This document shows positions 34,303 through 43,498 of a stretch of DNA of 64,000 nt, piece after piece (position 1 is the stretch's first letter; every line of letters starts with the position of its first letter). The notes below the pieces were generated by a model that searched no databases, had not been told where the DNA came from, and saw only the letters and a list, made by a program, of their open reading frames with translations. Source of the stretch: Roseofilum casamattae BLCC-M143 (lineage in GTDB: Bacteria; Cyanobacteriota; Cyanobacteriia; Cyanobacteriales; Desertifilaceae); assembly GCF_030068455.1 (NCBI RefSeq), contig NZ_JAQOSQ010000015.1:1-64000 (forward strand). The letters are read 5' to 3'. Made by a program: the position numbers and the translations under genes.

Positions 34303-35739
34303 TTAAAATAAACCGTCAAATAGACGAAACACTGCTCTGGGAATCGAGAAGACACTACCTACCGTACCGATCGCTCGAAACACGGGACTGATGGAGTCAT
34401 TGAACTCGGTGAGTCTCGAAGACGAAACAATGATGGTATCGTTATTGCGCAATGCTGGATTATTTTCTTCATCGAGGGCGCGGCTGAAGTCAATCGAGAC
34501 CGTGCGTTTGGTAACGGTTCCATTCGGATTGAGACGAACCAGTTCTACCGATCGCTCTCTCGCATCGTTATTAAAGCCTCCTGCGGCTAACAGGGCTTGA
34601 GCTAGAGGCGTATTCGGCGGAACTTCTACTTGACCGGGTCGGATGACTGGACCGATAATGTTTACGTTGATTGAGTCGGGAGAAAAACTGGTGGAGGCCA
34701 GCTCTGTTGCCTCGTCCGGACTCAACTCGGTGGCTTGCCCGATAACGATCGTATCGCCTTCTTGTAAGGGTAGGTCTTGGCGCAGATCTCCTTCTTGCAG
34801 CAGTTTCCACAAATCCACATCAATCGATTGTTGGCTGCCTGATTTGGTTAAGCGACGCACTTGGATGGTACGAATATCGGCTTGCTCGGTGATGCCACCG
34901 GCCAGTTGGATCGCGCGAGTGATGGTAACGTCATTGTCCTCGGAGTTGTTGTTGAGCACATACGGGCCGGGACGTTTGACTTCGCCGACTACAGCGACTT
35001 TCACCGGCCCGACTTCGGCTCCGGAGAAGCTAGCACTGGCGAGCAGGCTGTTTTCTTGCAAGTCAACGTTGGTTGCTGTGGGAATAAACAGGCTGTCTCC
35101 GTCTCGGAGGAGAATATCTTGATTGAGATCGGCCGTTTGCAGGAGTTTCCACAGATCGACGGTGATGATTTGGTCGGTGCCTTGACCGTCAGCGCGAGGA
35201 CGGCGCACTTGAATGCGACGAATATCAGCGGCTTGGGTAACTCCTCCGGCGAGATCGATGACGCCAGTGACGGTTGGAACGGCGACTTCGTCGTTACCGC
35301 TTAATGAGAGGGAGTAGACTCCAGGGCTGTAGACTTCTCCGGCAATACCAATTTTCAGAGGTCGGGCATTTAACAAACCGAGGGTAACAATGGGGTTGCG
35401 CAAGTAGCGTTCCATGACGATGGAGATGCCCTCGGAGGCTTGGGCAATGGTCTGGCCTTGGACGCGCAGGGAACCAACGAGGGGAAGATTAATGGTGCCG
35501 TCGGAGAGGACGAGGAATTCGCCGCTGTATTCGGGAACGTTAAAGATATCGACACTGAGACGATCGCCAGGACCTAGGGTATAGCCTTCATTCACCAGTA
35601 GAGGACTGGAGGATGGAGCGGGCTGAGTCTGAGCGAACACTAAGGCTGGAGAGGCGCTCCAGACCAGGCAAGCCACTAAGGCGATCGCTCCGGAAGAGCG
35701 CAGTTGGGGCAACCATTGTCTCTGGTGGATTTGGGGCAT
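34303..35739 (-). CDS. Wza-like polysaccharide export protein with SLBB domains
   Basis: A 478-residue periplasmic or outer-membrane protein. A signal peptide (about 16-37, ending ALVFAQ) is followed by the polysaccharide export domain (YTLGPGDRLSVDIFNVPEYSG) and three SLBB-type repeats, each with a pattern like VAVVGEVKRPGPY and ITRAIQLAGGITEQADIRTIQVRR. There is no lipobox Cys. It forms the outer part of the export channel in Wzy-dependent exopolysaccharide secretion. The start MPQIHQRQ gives a normal signal peptide; two further in-frame ATGs lie upstream. Wzc-like gene begins about 70 bases downstream, so cotranscription is likely. Confidence 0.9.
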   Translation of the reverse strand: MPQIHQRQWLPQLRSSGAIALVACLVWSASPALVFAQTQPAPSSSPLLVNEGYTLGPGDRLSVDIFNVPEYSGEFLVLSDGTINLPLVGSLRVQGQTIAQASEGISIVMERYLRNPIVTLGLLNARPLKIGIAGEVYSPGVYSLSLSGNDEVAVPTVTGVIDLAGGVTQAADIRRIQVRRPRADGQGTDQIITVDLWKLLQTADLNQDILLRDGDSLFIPTATNVDLQENSLLASASFSGAEVGPVKVAVVGEVKRPGPYVLNNNSEDNDVTITRAIQLAGGITEQADIRTIQVRRLTKSGSQQSIDVDLWKLLQEGDLRQDLPLQEGDTIVIGQATELSPDEATELASTSFSPDSINVNIIGPVIRPGQVEVPPNTPLAQALLAAGGFNNDARERSVELVRLNPNGTVTKRTVSIDFSRALDEENNPALRNNDTIIVSSSRLTEFNDSISPVFRAIGTVGSVFSIPRAVFRLFDGLF

Positions 35740-35971
35740 TGTCGTCTCGTTTCGTTTGCCGTTCATTAATTTATGCGCGATCGCCTGACCCATACTCGTA
35801 TTTTATTCAACCTTATCTTAAGAGGAGATGGCGTGGAACTCAACCGGAAGATACTGCTCTCGTCTATTACAACAGGTCGAGACTGGGGCATTCCGGAGAA
35901 TTTCTCGCTACAATTTCCCGACCCTACTGTTATAACTGTTTATGAGTAATTTGTTAGTAAAAATTTGATTA

Positions 35972-36496
35972 ATGGGCGCGATCGACTTCTGGAAAAAACT
36001 GACGGGTGGCTCGCCACATTCTGCATCACCGCCAAAACGCCGGTTTCGCTTCACTTGGGTGCTACCGGGGCGGTTAGCTCTGGGTTCGTTGCCGGCGGCT
36101 GCCACTGATTATACCCGACTGGAGGAGGAGGGAATTCAGGCAATTTTGTCTCTGTGTCCGGAGGCTGAAGGGCAGATTTTATCGGAGTTTGCCGATCGCT
36201 TTGAGTGTTTGCGCTATCCTTTGCCGGACAGTCATTATCAGCAACCGCTACAGGTTGAGGATGTGGCAAAAGCGGTGGCTGTGGTTCATGGCGCGATCGC
36301 TGGTGGAAAGGCGCTGTATTTGCACTGTTTTGCCGGAATTGAGCGATCGCCGACGATTTGTATTGCTTATCTCTGTCGCCATCAAAAATTGGAGGTTTGG
36401 GAAGCGTTGCGCTGTTTGAAACAAGTCCATCCTCGTACGGCGCCGACGCAAACAGAACTGCAAGTGGTGCAGGCTTATCTGGATCGAGAGCAGTAA
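35972..36496 (+). CDS. Dual-specificity/tyrosine protein phosphatase
   Basis: A 174-residue cytoplasmic phosphatase. The catalytic loop HCFAGIERSPT is a textbook HC-x5-R-S/T signature; the fold before it has YTRLEEEGIQAILSLCPE and the P-loop is followed by helices of the cysteine phosphatase fold. An acidic residue in the RYPLPDSHYQQP segment could be the general acid. The gene is divergent from the Wza/Wzc unit with about 230 bases between; it might dephosphorylate the tyrosine cluster of that kinase, but this is an inference from neighbourhood. Confidence 0.85.
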   Translation: MGAIDFWKKLTGGSPHSASPPKRRFRFTWVLPGRLALGSLPAAATDYTRLEEEGIQAILSLCPEAEGQILSEFADRFECLRYPLPDSHYQQPLQVEDVAKAVAVVHGAIAGGKALYLHCFAGIERSPTICIAYLCRHQKLEVWEALRCLKQVHPRTAPTQTELQVVQAYLDREQ

Positions 36497-36533
36497 AATA
36501 AGCGGCGAGAGATAACAGTAGGGAGAGAAACTC

Positions 36534-37382
36534 GTGCAGATCGGCGAGAAAGCCTTTGAGTGGGGCTTGCGGACGTATATCATGGGCGTGTTGAACGTGA
36601 CGCCGGATAGTTTTAGCGATGGGGGGGAGTTTAATAGTCTTGAAGCGGCCGCGGCGCGATCGCGACATTTGGTCGATGGCGGTGCCGATATTATTGATAT
36701 TGGCGGACAGTCTACTCGTCCGGGCAGCACCCAGATTAGTTTAACTGAGGAGCTAGAGCGCACGATTCCGGCGATCGCCGAGCTGCGAACGATGCCCGAA
36801 CCTTATGGGAGTATTCCGATCTCGATCGATACGACGCGCGCTCAGGTGGCGCGAGCGGCGGTGGCAGCGGGAGCAAATCTGGTGAATGATATTTCTGGGG
36901 GAACCTTTGACGATGGCATGTTCGAGACGGTAGCGCAGTTGGGAGTGCCGATTATTTTGATGCATTTGCGCGGGACTCCGGAAACCATGCAGCAGTTCGT
37001 TGAATACGAGGATCTAATGGGAGAAATTAGTGCGGTGTTACAGGAACGGGTGAGGGAGGCAGTAGAGGCAGGAATTGCGCGATCGCAGATTATCCTCGAT
37101 CCGGGGATTGGCTTTGCCAAAACCATGGAGCAAAATTTGCAGATTTTGCGCCAAATTCCCCAGTTACGCGACCTGGGGTTTCCGGTGTTAATTGGAGCCT
37201 CTCGCAAGAGTTTTATCGGTCATCTTCTCAACCAACCCAATCCGAAAGAACGGGGGTGGGGAACGGCAGCAACGACTTGTGCGGCGATCGCTCGAGGAGC
37301 AGATTTACTTCGAGTTCACGATCTGCCGCAAATGCATGAGGTCTGTCAGGTTGCCGATGCCATTTATCGCGGGATTCATTAA
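36534..37382 (+). CDS. folP: Dihydropteroate synthase
   Basis: A 282-residue TIM-barrel enzyme of folate synthesis that joins p-aminobenzoate to hydroxymethyl-dihydropterin diphosphate. Motifs in order: GVLNVTPDSFSDGG, DIGGQSTRPGS, LVNDISGG, ILDPGIGFAKT and GASRKSFIG; all pterin- and pABA-contacting positions look normal. Start is GTG following GTAGGGAGAG. It follows the phosphatase gene by 37 bases and may be cotranscribed with it. Confidence 0.96.
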   Translation: MQIGEKAFEWGLRTYIMGVLNVTPDSFSDGGEFNSLEAAAARSRHLVDGGADIIDIGGQSTRPGSTQISLTEELERTIPAIAELRTMPEPYGSIPISIDTTRAQVARAAVAAGANLVNDISGGTFDDGMFETVAQLGVPIILMHLRGTPETMQQFVEYEDLMGEISAVLQERVREAVEAGIARSQIILDPGIGFAKTMEQNLQILRQIPQLRDLGFPVLIGASRKSFIGHLLNQPNPKERGWGTAATTCAAIARGADLLRVHDLPQMHEVCQVADAIYRGIH

Positions 37383-37455
37383 GTAACGGCAGACCGGTTC
37401 TCGGACTTGTGTAAATGAGGGAGACGCGCTATATTACCGAATTAATTGTTAATGA

Positions 37456-38850
37456 ATGGTACGGAGTCTTAAAGGCGATCGCATGAACGGGAAAGCCTTA
37501 ATTTCTGCTTTGAGTAATGGTCTCAAGCTGGTCGGCATTAATTTAATCATTGTCTTGGTTTTATTGGAGTTGGTGTCTTTGGGATTTTATGCCAGTCAAC
37601 ATCGGCAGTTTTTCTATTCAAGACAAGACGGCGATCCGGAAACGGCTGACGATCGCGCTCCCGCTCGCAACCGACAAGACCTTCGGCTCGAAGAAGATAT
37701 TACTGAGATTTTACACCCCTATTTTGGCTATATTTCCAAACCCGGAACTGGATTTGGTGGTTTTGAGTTTCAATCGGTGTTTCAGGCGAATAATTATGGA
37801 TTGGTTTCTCGGGTCGATTATCCTTACCGTAGAGAAAATGAAAACCAGTTTTTAATTGGCATTTTTGGAGGATCGGTGGCGACATTTTATTATATGAATG
37901 AGGTGGAAAATCCGACATTGGAGAGAAGTTTAAAACAACTCCCCAATTATGCCGATAAAGAGATCGTGCTGTTGAATTTCTCCCAGGGAGGCTACAAGCA
38001 ACCGCAGCAACTGTTGTTATTAAACTATTTTCTGTCTCAAGGGCAAGAGCTGGATATGGCAATCAATATTGATGGATTTAACGAGGTGGCGATCGCCAGT
38101 CGGAATCGAAAAAAAGATATTAATTTTTCCATGCCTAGCTCGTTTCAACTTTTGCCTTTAGCTCAGTTAGCCAATAACAATCTATCCATCGAACAAATGG
38201 AGGTTATGCTCGAGGTTTTAAATACCAAAGAGCATCTGAAGCAAACGATCGCAACTCAACAAACCTGTGGATTTGCTTTGTGCTATTATCTGCAAGACAT
38301 TCGCTACTATTTTGCGCTCCAGGCGTATTATCATCATCTAGAAGAATTTGAGGAGAAGCGGAAGGAGTCGGGTAACTCGAATGACTCCTTAGTCTATATC
38401 CAGACAACGGCGAATCTTGCCGAAGAAGAAAGCTACGAGCAGATGTCAGACTTTTGGGCGAATGCTTCCTTAGCAATGGCGAGTGTATTAAAGCAGAGGA
38501 ATATTCCCTATTTTCATATTCTGCAACCGAATCAATATTATCCAACCGAACGGAAATTTAGCGAAGAAGAGCAAGAGCGTTTTGCCCCTGAAAACAATCG
38601 CAAAAATCCTTACATTGAGGGCGTTGAGTTGGGTTATCCTTATTTACTCGATCGCAGCACTATATTATTGGATAATGATGTTAACTTCTTCAATGGGACG
38701 ACTAGTTTAGACGCACAGACTGATACAGTTTATATCGATACTTGCTGTCATTACAATCAAACCGGGAGAAATGTGTTTGCCAATTATGTTGCCAGCCAAA
38801 TTGTGTTTTCCTTAACTGACTTTAATCCGAAAGATAATGTTCAAAATTAA
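37456..38850 (+). CDS. Membrane-anchored SGNH-hydrolase-like protein 1
   Basis: A 464-residue protein with one N-terminal membrane helix (about 23-46) and a large outside domain. GIFGGSVATF at about 134-143 resembles block I of SGNH/GDSL-type enzymes (nucleophile Ser) and the late segment DTCCHYNQTGRNVFA carries a D-x-x-x-H pair as in block V. It belongs with proteins that add or remove acyl groups on polysaccharides, but the exact reaction is unknown. Its twin follows with 14 bases of overlap. The start may be the internal MNGKALIS, nine codons in. Position behind the EPS genes is suggestive. Confidence 0.6.
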   Translation: MVRSLKGDRMNGKALISALSNGLKLVGINLIIVLVLLELVSLGFYASQHRQFFYSRQDGDPETADDRAPARNRQDLRLEEDITEILHPYFGYISKPGTGFGGFEFQSVFQANNYGLVSRVDYPYRRENENQFLIGIFGGSVATFYYMNEVENPTLERSLKQLPNYADKEIVLLNFSQGGYKQPQQLLLLNYFLSQGQELDMAINIDGFNEVAIASRNRKKDINFSMPSSFQLLPLAQLANNNLSIEQMEVMLEVLNTKEHLKQTIATQQTCGFALCYYLQDIRYYFALQAYYHHLEEFEEKRKESGNSNDSLVYIQTTANLAEEESYEQMSDFWANASLAMASVLKQRNIPYFHILQPNQYYPTERKFSEEEQERFAPENNRKNPYIEGVELGYPYLLDRSTILLDNDVNFFNGTTSLDAQTDTVYIDTCCHYNQTGRNVFANYVASQIVFSLTDFNPKDNVQN

Positions 38851-40183
38851 AGCACGCTGGATTAAAATAGCTTCCCTCAATTTCTTAGGAGTATTAGCCG
38901 TATTAGAGGGATTTTCTCTGGTTCTTTATGGAGTCATGAAGAATAATTTGTTTTATGCACATTCACCAGTGGCTTCATATCAGATGTCGATCTCTTCTGA
39001 GAGTGGAAATCTCGCTGTAGATATTGATAATTCTCTGCAATTGCGGTTGCATCCCTATTTTGGTTTTACCGATTTTCAGCCTGACGAAGCCACGATTAAT
39101 AATTATCAATTTCTTTCGCCAAAACATTATCCAGTTAAACGAGAAAGCGATCGCCAATTAATTGTAGGTATTTTTGGTGGCTCTGTTGCTCTTTCCGTCG
39201 CTCAAATCGAAGAGCGAGACCGAATTATTAGCAATATTCTGAAAACCCTGCCACAATGGTCGGATAAAGAGATTATTATTCTTAATTTTGCTCAAAGTGG
39301 CTATAAGCAACCTCAGCCATTATTGGTGTTGAACTATTTTCTCGCTCTGGGACAAGAGTTCGATATTGTGATTAATATTGATGGCTTTAGCGATGTGGCG
39401 TTATCTAGCTCAAATTATCCGGAGCGCGTTCATTTATCCATGCCAAGTGCTTCCGTAATGACGTCATTAATTAACCTGGGAAATAATGAATTTTCTGCCA
39501 CCGATCTAGAGCTGGCTATCCAACGGCACAAATATAATAGTAATATTGAGAATATTCAAGATCGTCAAAGTGATTGCTGGTTGGCACTGTGTTATATGAT
39601 AAACCAATGGAAATATCAGAAATTGCAGCGCGATCGCCAAGAATTTTTGCAACAAAAAATCCAAGAAAGATCGGAGGATAGACGTACAGAAACGACAGAA
39701 TTTAATTCATCTACTTTCTTCTATCTCAATCCTCCCGATGTCGATACAAATCCGGAGAATTTATATCGCAAAATAGCTGAGAGTTGGGCGAGCAGCTCTC
39801 TACTGATGCATCAAGCTCTAGTCAGCAATGATGCATTATATTTCCATTTTCTGCAACCGAATCAATATTACCCGACGGAACGAAAATTGAGTAACGCGGA
39901 AGCCAAACAAGTGACGAGCGACAGTCAAGGGTATGGGGAAAGTATTCGTCAAGGATATCCTATTTTGATTGATGCGATCGCGCAATTAGAAGACAATGGC
40001 GTGCATATCTTTAATGCCGTAGATGTATTCGATCGCGAACCGAAACGAGTCTATAGCGATGACTGCTGTCATTATAATGAATTGGGAAATAAACAGTTCT
40101 CGAAATATATTGGCGATCGCATTATCGAAACCTTAACAACTCCTCAAGCGAGTCCGAAAAACTTGGTAATAAACAACCCGTAG
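38837..40183 (+). CDS. Membrane-anchored SGNH-hydrolase-like protein 2 (tandem paralogue)
   Basis: A 448-residue homologue of the preceding protein. Shared blocks include LHPYFGF, GIFGGSVAL, LNFAQSGYKQPQPLLVLNYF, INIDGFSDVALSS, HFLQPNQYYPTERK and DDCCHYNELGNKQFS. One N-terminal membrane helix (about 15-35). The same Ser and D-x-x-x-H positions are kept, arguing that both copies are active. The 14-base overlap with the first copy points to translational coupling and possibly a heteromer. The 3' end overlaps the convergent antiporter gene by 40 bases. Confidence 0.6.
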   Translation: MFKIKARWIKIASLNFLGVLAVLEGFSLVLYGVMKNNLFYAHSPVASYQMSISSESGNLAVDIDNSLQLRLHPYFGFTDFQPDEATINNYQFLSPKHYPVKRESDRQLIVGIFGGSVALSVAQIEERDRIISNILKTLPQWSDKEIIILNFAQSGYKQPQPLLVLNYFLALGQEFDIVINIDGFSDVALSSSNYPERVHLSMPSASVMTSLINLGNNEFSATDLELAIQRHKYNSNIENIQDRQSDCWLALCYMINQWKYQKLQRDRQEFLQQKIQERSEDRRTETTEFNSSTFFYLNPPDVDTNPENLYRKIAESWASSSLLMHQALVSNDALYFHFLQPNQYYPTERKLSNAEAKQVTSDSQGYGESIRQGYPILIDAIAQLEDNGVHIFNAVDVFDREPKRVYSDDCCHYNELGNKQFSKYIGDRIIETLTTPQASPKNLVINNP

Positions 40184-41085
40184 AAGACGAAAAAGAGTAA
40201 CCCTTCCCACTGCGTAATATTCTTATCTTGAGCAACCGTGTAAAAGAGTAGAGTTCCGGCAGCCATGAAAGGTAATCCTACAACCAATAAATCTTGATTA
40301 ATCTCTAGTTTTCCAACTAATCCTGGAATTCCCATGACTACTAGAGAGTTAAAAATATTCGAGCCAACCACATTTCCCAAGGCAATCTCTGCATTCCCTT
40401 TGCTGGCAGCATTCAGCGTTACTAAGAGTTCCGGTAGTGAAGTACCTAAAGCTACGGCACTAACCGCGATAATATGAGTTCCAATATTCAAAAGTTCTGA
40501 TATTTTAGTAACGGATTCGATTGTCCATACCGCGCCAAAATATAGACCCACACAACTTAAGACTAAAATAATAGCATCTTTGATTGGAAACTGTTTCGAT
40601 GGGCGATCGCCAGTTTCCGGTTCGTTATTTCTGGTACTAATAGTATAGAGAAGGTAAACGATATATCCTAAAATACAGAAAATCGCTTCCCCTTGCGAAA
40701 ATTGCTGGTTAATTACTGCTAAAATTAAGAGAAATGCCGAGCCGAGAAGTAGCGGCAGATCGACTCGGCTCAGATCGTATTCTAAGACTAACCCTTTACT
40801 CATAACGGCAGCAACGCCAACAATGAGAAAAATATTGGCAATATTCGAGCCAAGGACATTGCCAAAGACAATTTCCGACGAGCCATTGAGGACGGCAACT
40901 AAAGAAGAAAGGAGTTCCGGAAGAGATGTGCCAATTGATAAAATCAAGACTCCCACAATAAACGCAGGAAACCGGAAAAATACGCCAATAACTTCAGCCG
41001 AGTCAGTAAAATAATCAGAGGATTTAATTAAAACTGCTAAACTCAGAATAAAGATTACAGCCCAAACAGCGATCGCAGATGTCAT
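40144..41085 (-). CDS. Calcium/sodium antiporter (CaCA superfamily, YrbG type)
   Basis: A 313-residue membrane protein with about ten helices in two inverted halves. Each half holds an alpha-repeat: GTSLPELLSSLVAV with GNVLGSNIANIFLIVG in the first, GTSLPELLVTLNAA with GNVVGSNIFNSLVVMG in the second; the two Glu residues bind the cation. It exchanges cytoplasmic Ca2+ for Na+ or H+. Its last 40 bases overlap the convergent SGNH-like gene. No operon partner. Confidence 0.93.
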   Translation of the reverse strand: MTSAIAVWAVIFILSLAVLIKSSDYFTDSAEVIGVFFRFPAFIVGVLILSIGTSLPELLSSLVAVLNGSSEIVFGNVLGSNIANIFLIVGVAAVMSKGLVLEYDLSRVDLPLLLGSAFLLILAVINQQFSQGEAIFCILGYIVYLLYTISTRNNEPETGDRPSKQFPIKDAIILVLSCVGLYFGAVWTIESVTKISELLNIGTHIIAVSAVALGTSLPELLVTLNAASKGNAEIALGNVVGSNIFNSLVVMGIPGLVGKLEINQDLLVVGLPFMAAGTLLFYTVAQDKNITQWEGLLFFVFYGLFITKFFGLA

Positions 41086-41253
41086 ACAGGTAAAAATTTA
41101 AGGGTAGTTAGAGAGTTAAAGATCGCACTATAGCCTAATTATCGATCCAGTTAGCGAGGCTGTAGTACGATCTTACCTTTATTATTATCTACGAGGGTTC
41201 CTAAATCGATCGCGATCGCATACGATAAATGATAATATTACCCAATTGAGAAT

Positions 41254-41469
41254 TTAAGCTTCGTCATAGGCTTCAATATCGAGTAGATACAGATAGGGCT
41301 GAACCATATCTACCATTTCCGGACGCTGGAAGGCGATCGCGCGCAACAAATGCCAATCTTGCAATCCCTCAAAGGCATTACTATAATCGTCCTGTTCTAA
41401 ACGTTTCGCCAGCATCGCTACTTCCTCAGAAGTCATGCGAGAAACCGTTTGCTTGGAGATGGTAGTCAT
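41254..41469 (-). CDS. Small conserved-looking hypothetical protein
   Basis: A 71-residue acidic protein, MTTISKQTVSRMTSEEVAM at the start and LLDIEAYDEA at the end. Mostly helical, with LQDWHLLRAIAFQRPEMV in the middle. No family recognised. The second ATG is favoured since GGGAGGCGCAACG precedes it; an ATG five codons upstream is also possible. It lies 40 bases downstream of the alpha/beta hydrolase stop, on the same strand. Confidence 0.55.
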   Translation of the reverse strand: MTTISKQTVSRMTSEEVAMLAKRLEQDDYSNAFEGLQDWHLLRAIAFQRPEMVDMVQPYLYLLDIEAYDEA

Positions 41470-41511
41470 CGTTGCGCCTCCCATTACACGCTCCGTGTCT
41501 TAACCCCTATC

Positions 41512-42429
41512 TTATCCTAAATCTGCTATCCTTATCCATTCCAAAAGAGCTTGATTGACTCGTTCCGGTTGTTCGTCATAAACGCAATGTCCGGCGTCTT
41601 CAATTTCAACCAGAGTGGCTCCTGAATTTTGCGTCACTAGCTGCCTCGCTCGATGAATGGCAAAAAAAGGGTCTTGCTGTCCCCAAAGGAGAAGAATGGG
41701 CATTTCTAGGCGGGAAAATGTACGTCCGACATGGGGAGTATATCCTGGTTTATTTTTGGCTTGAAACATGCGACAGAGCACGTCTGCTGCACCGGGATCT
41801 TGAGGGGGAGTGGCAATAATTTCGACTAATTCCTCATCAACAAATGCTTTATTAATATACGCCGATCGCAATCCTTGGCGGACAAAAGGCACTAACCAAG
41901 GTTGGTAGAAGAGGAGACTAAATAGAGGTCGCAGTAAAAATCCAGGGGTGAAGACGCTTTCTAAAGAAGCTGCTGTTGCTTGCAGTTTGGAGCTAAACAG
42001 TTCGTCGCGGGAAGGAGCAACAGTAAACAAAACCAGTCCTTTCACCATTTCCGGATAAGTATCGGCGATCGCTAAGGCAACCGAGCCTCCTAAAGAATGT
42101 CCGACTAGGATAATCGGTTGTTGAATCCAAGTTTGCCAAAATTCATACACTTGCGCCATCCACAGCTCGCTTCCGTAGTGTTCTGGAGCTTTTTGCGACG
42201 CACCAAATCCGAGTAAATCTAAGGCATAAACCGAGTGAAATTGGCTTAGAGGCTGAAGATTATAACGCCATTGACCGATCGCCGATCCGAACCCATGCAA
42301 CAATACCAGTGGTGTCGCTTCTGGATGGGCAAAACTACGAATATACGTGTATCGGATGCGCCATCCTCGCCAAACCCAGGTTCGTCGCGCGCCAAATTGC
42401 GACTCAAATTCCGCGATCGGTTGCACCAC
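41512..42429 (-). CDS. Alpha/beta hydrolase
   Basis: A 305-residue hydrolase-fold enzyme. The nucleophile elbow is GHSLGGSVALA, the oxyanion region is LLHGFGSAIGQWR, the acid is Asp in LLWGQQDPFFA, and the base is His in IEDAGHCVYDEQPERV. Triad complete. No signal peptide, so probably cytoplasmic. Substrate not predictable; it may be an esterase or a haloperoxidase/epoxide-hydrolase type protein. Divergent from the periplasmic binding protein gene with 60 bases between. Confidence 0.88.
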   Translation of the reverse strand: MVQPIAEFESQFGARRTWVWRGWRIRYTYIRSFAHPEATPLVLLHGFGSAIGQWRYNLQPLSQFHSVYALDLLGFGASQKAPEHYGSELWMAQVYEFWQTWIQQPIILVGHSLGGSVALAIADTYPEMVKGLVLFTVAPSRDELFSSKLQATAASLESVFTPGFLLRPLFSLLFYQPWLVPFVRQGLRSAYINKAFVDEELVEIIATPPQDPGAADVLCRMFQAKNKPGYTPHVGRTFSRLEMPILLLWGQQDPFFAIHRARQLVTQNSGATLVEIEDAGHCVYDEQPERVNQALLEWIRIADLG

Positions 42430-42488
42430 AGTCTCAGTTCCTTACAATACTGTTATATTAACGTAACACTGATGAGGAGGCGATCGCC

Positions 42489-43406
42489 TTGAGCCACAGG
42501 TTTCATACATCTCTATCCCAATGGATAGCTCTAACTCTAGCCATCGTTTTGAGTTCTACCCTAGTGGCTTGCAGTCAACCAACGGGTTCCAGTGTAGACA
42601 AAGATTCGGTAACCTCTCAAGGGAATCCACCTCTAGAAAGCGTACAACGTATCGTTGCCTTAACCTCTCTGTCTGCCGATATTACGCAACAGTTAGATAG
42701 CACAAAACTTGTGGGAATTCCGGGTAGTCCGCTGTTAGATAACGATCCTCGTTTTGCCGAGCTGACGAAAGTGAGTCAAGGACAAACGCCACCGAGTTTA
42801 GAGAAAATAATTGCTCTGGAACCGGATTTAGTTATTGGCGCCACCGGATTTCACGATCGCATTGCCGCACGTCTGGCAGAATTAGAAATAGACACGTATT
42901 TAACGACGTTAGATAGTTGGCAAAGTTTAGAGGAATTAACGAAAGCGATCGCATCTGCCATTAATGTCGATCCCGAACCTCTCTTATCCCAATACGAGCA
43001 ATTTATCCAATCCCCCGCTCAGTCCGATTCTTCTCTCCTAATTCTCGCCAGTACTCAACCTATTCTTTCTCCGAATAAGAATAGTTGGTCGGGAGATTTG
43101 TTAACGCGGTTAAATATTGAGAATGTAGTGGCAGACTTGCAAGGGAATGCTCCAATTAGCGGCTATATTACCCTCTCTCCAGAAAAGCTAATTCAGATCG
43201 ATCCCGATCGCCTAATCGTGATTCAGTTTGGCGGACAATCTCCCTTACCCGAACTCCAGGAAAATGGATTTTGGTCGGAACTGAAAGCAGTGAAAAATGA
43301 AGACGTTCATGTATTCGATTATTATGGATTGATTAATCCGGGGAGTATTGCAGCCATTGCGAAAGCGAGCGCGCAATTACAAGAACTGAGAGCGATCGAA
43401 AATTAA
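42489..43406 (+). CDS. Periplasmic substrate-binding lipoprotein, BtuF/FhuD-like
   Basis: A 305-residue class III binding protein. Signal peptide ends in the lipobox LVACS, so the mature protein is lipid-anchored. The fold is two domains joined by a long helix, with RIVALTSLSADITQQLDSTKLVGIP opening the first and VQFGGQSPLPELQENGFW-like strands later. It would bind iron-siderophore, haem or cobalamin for an ABC importer. TTG start: TGAGGAGGCG lies seven bases before it. Permease and ATPase genes are not in the window. No cobalamin riboswitch was seen in the 60 bases upstream. Confidence 0.8.
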   Translation: MSHRFHTSLSQWIALTLAIVLSSTLVACSQPTGSSVDKDSVTSQGNPPLESVQRIVALTSLSADITQQLDSTKLVGIPGSPLLDNDPRFAELTKVSQGQTPPSLEKIIALEPDLVIGATGFHDRIAARLAELEIDTYLTTLDSWQSLEELTKAIASAINVDPEPLLSQYEQFIQSPAQSDSSLLILASTQPILSPNKNSWSGDLLTRLNIENVVADLQGNAPISGYITLSPEKLIQIDPDRLIVIQFGGQSPLPELQENGFWSELKAVKNEDVHVFDYYGLINPGSIAAIAKASAQLQELRAIEN

Positions 43407-43498
43407 ACCATATTTCCACGATGTTCTCGTAAGGAACGATCGGAGCCATTTTGCCATCGCCTGTATTGGAATAATTCCAGCTTTGCGAGTCTTCTCTG

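Noticed and set aside
42430-42488. Cobalamin riboswitch before the BtuF-like gene
   Set aside because: Only about 60 bases lie between the divergent genes, too short for that element.
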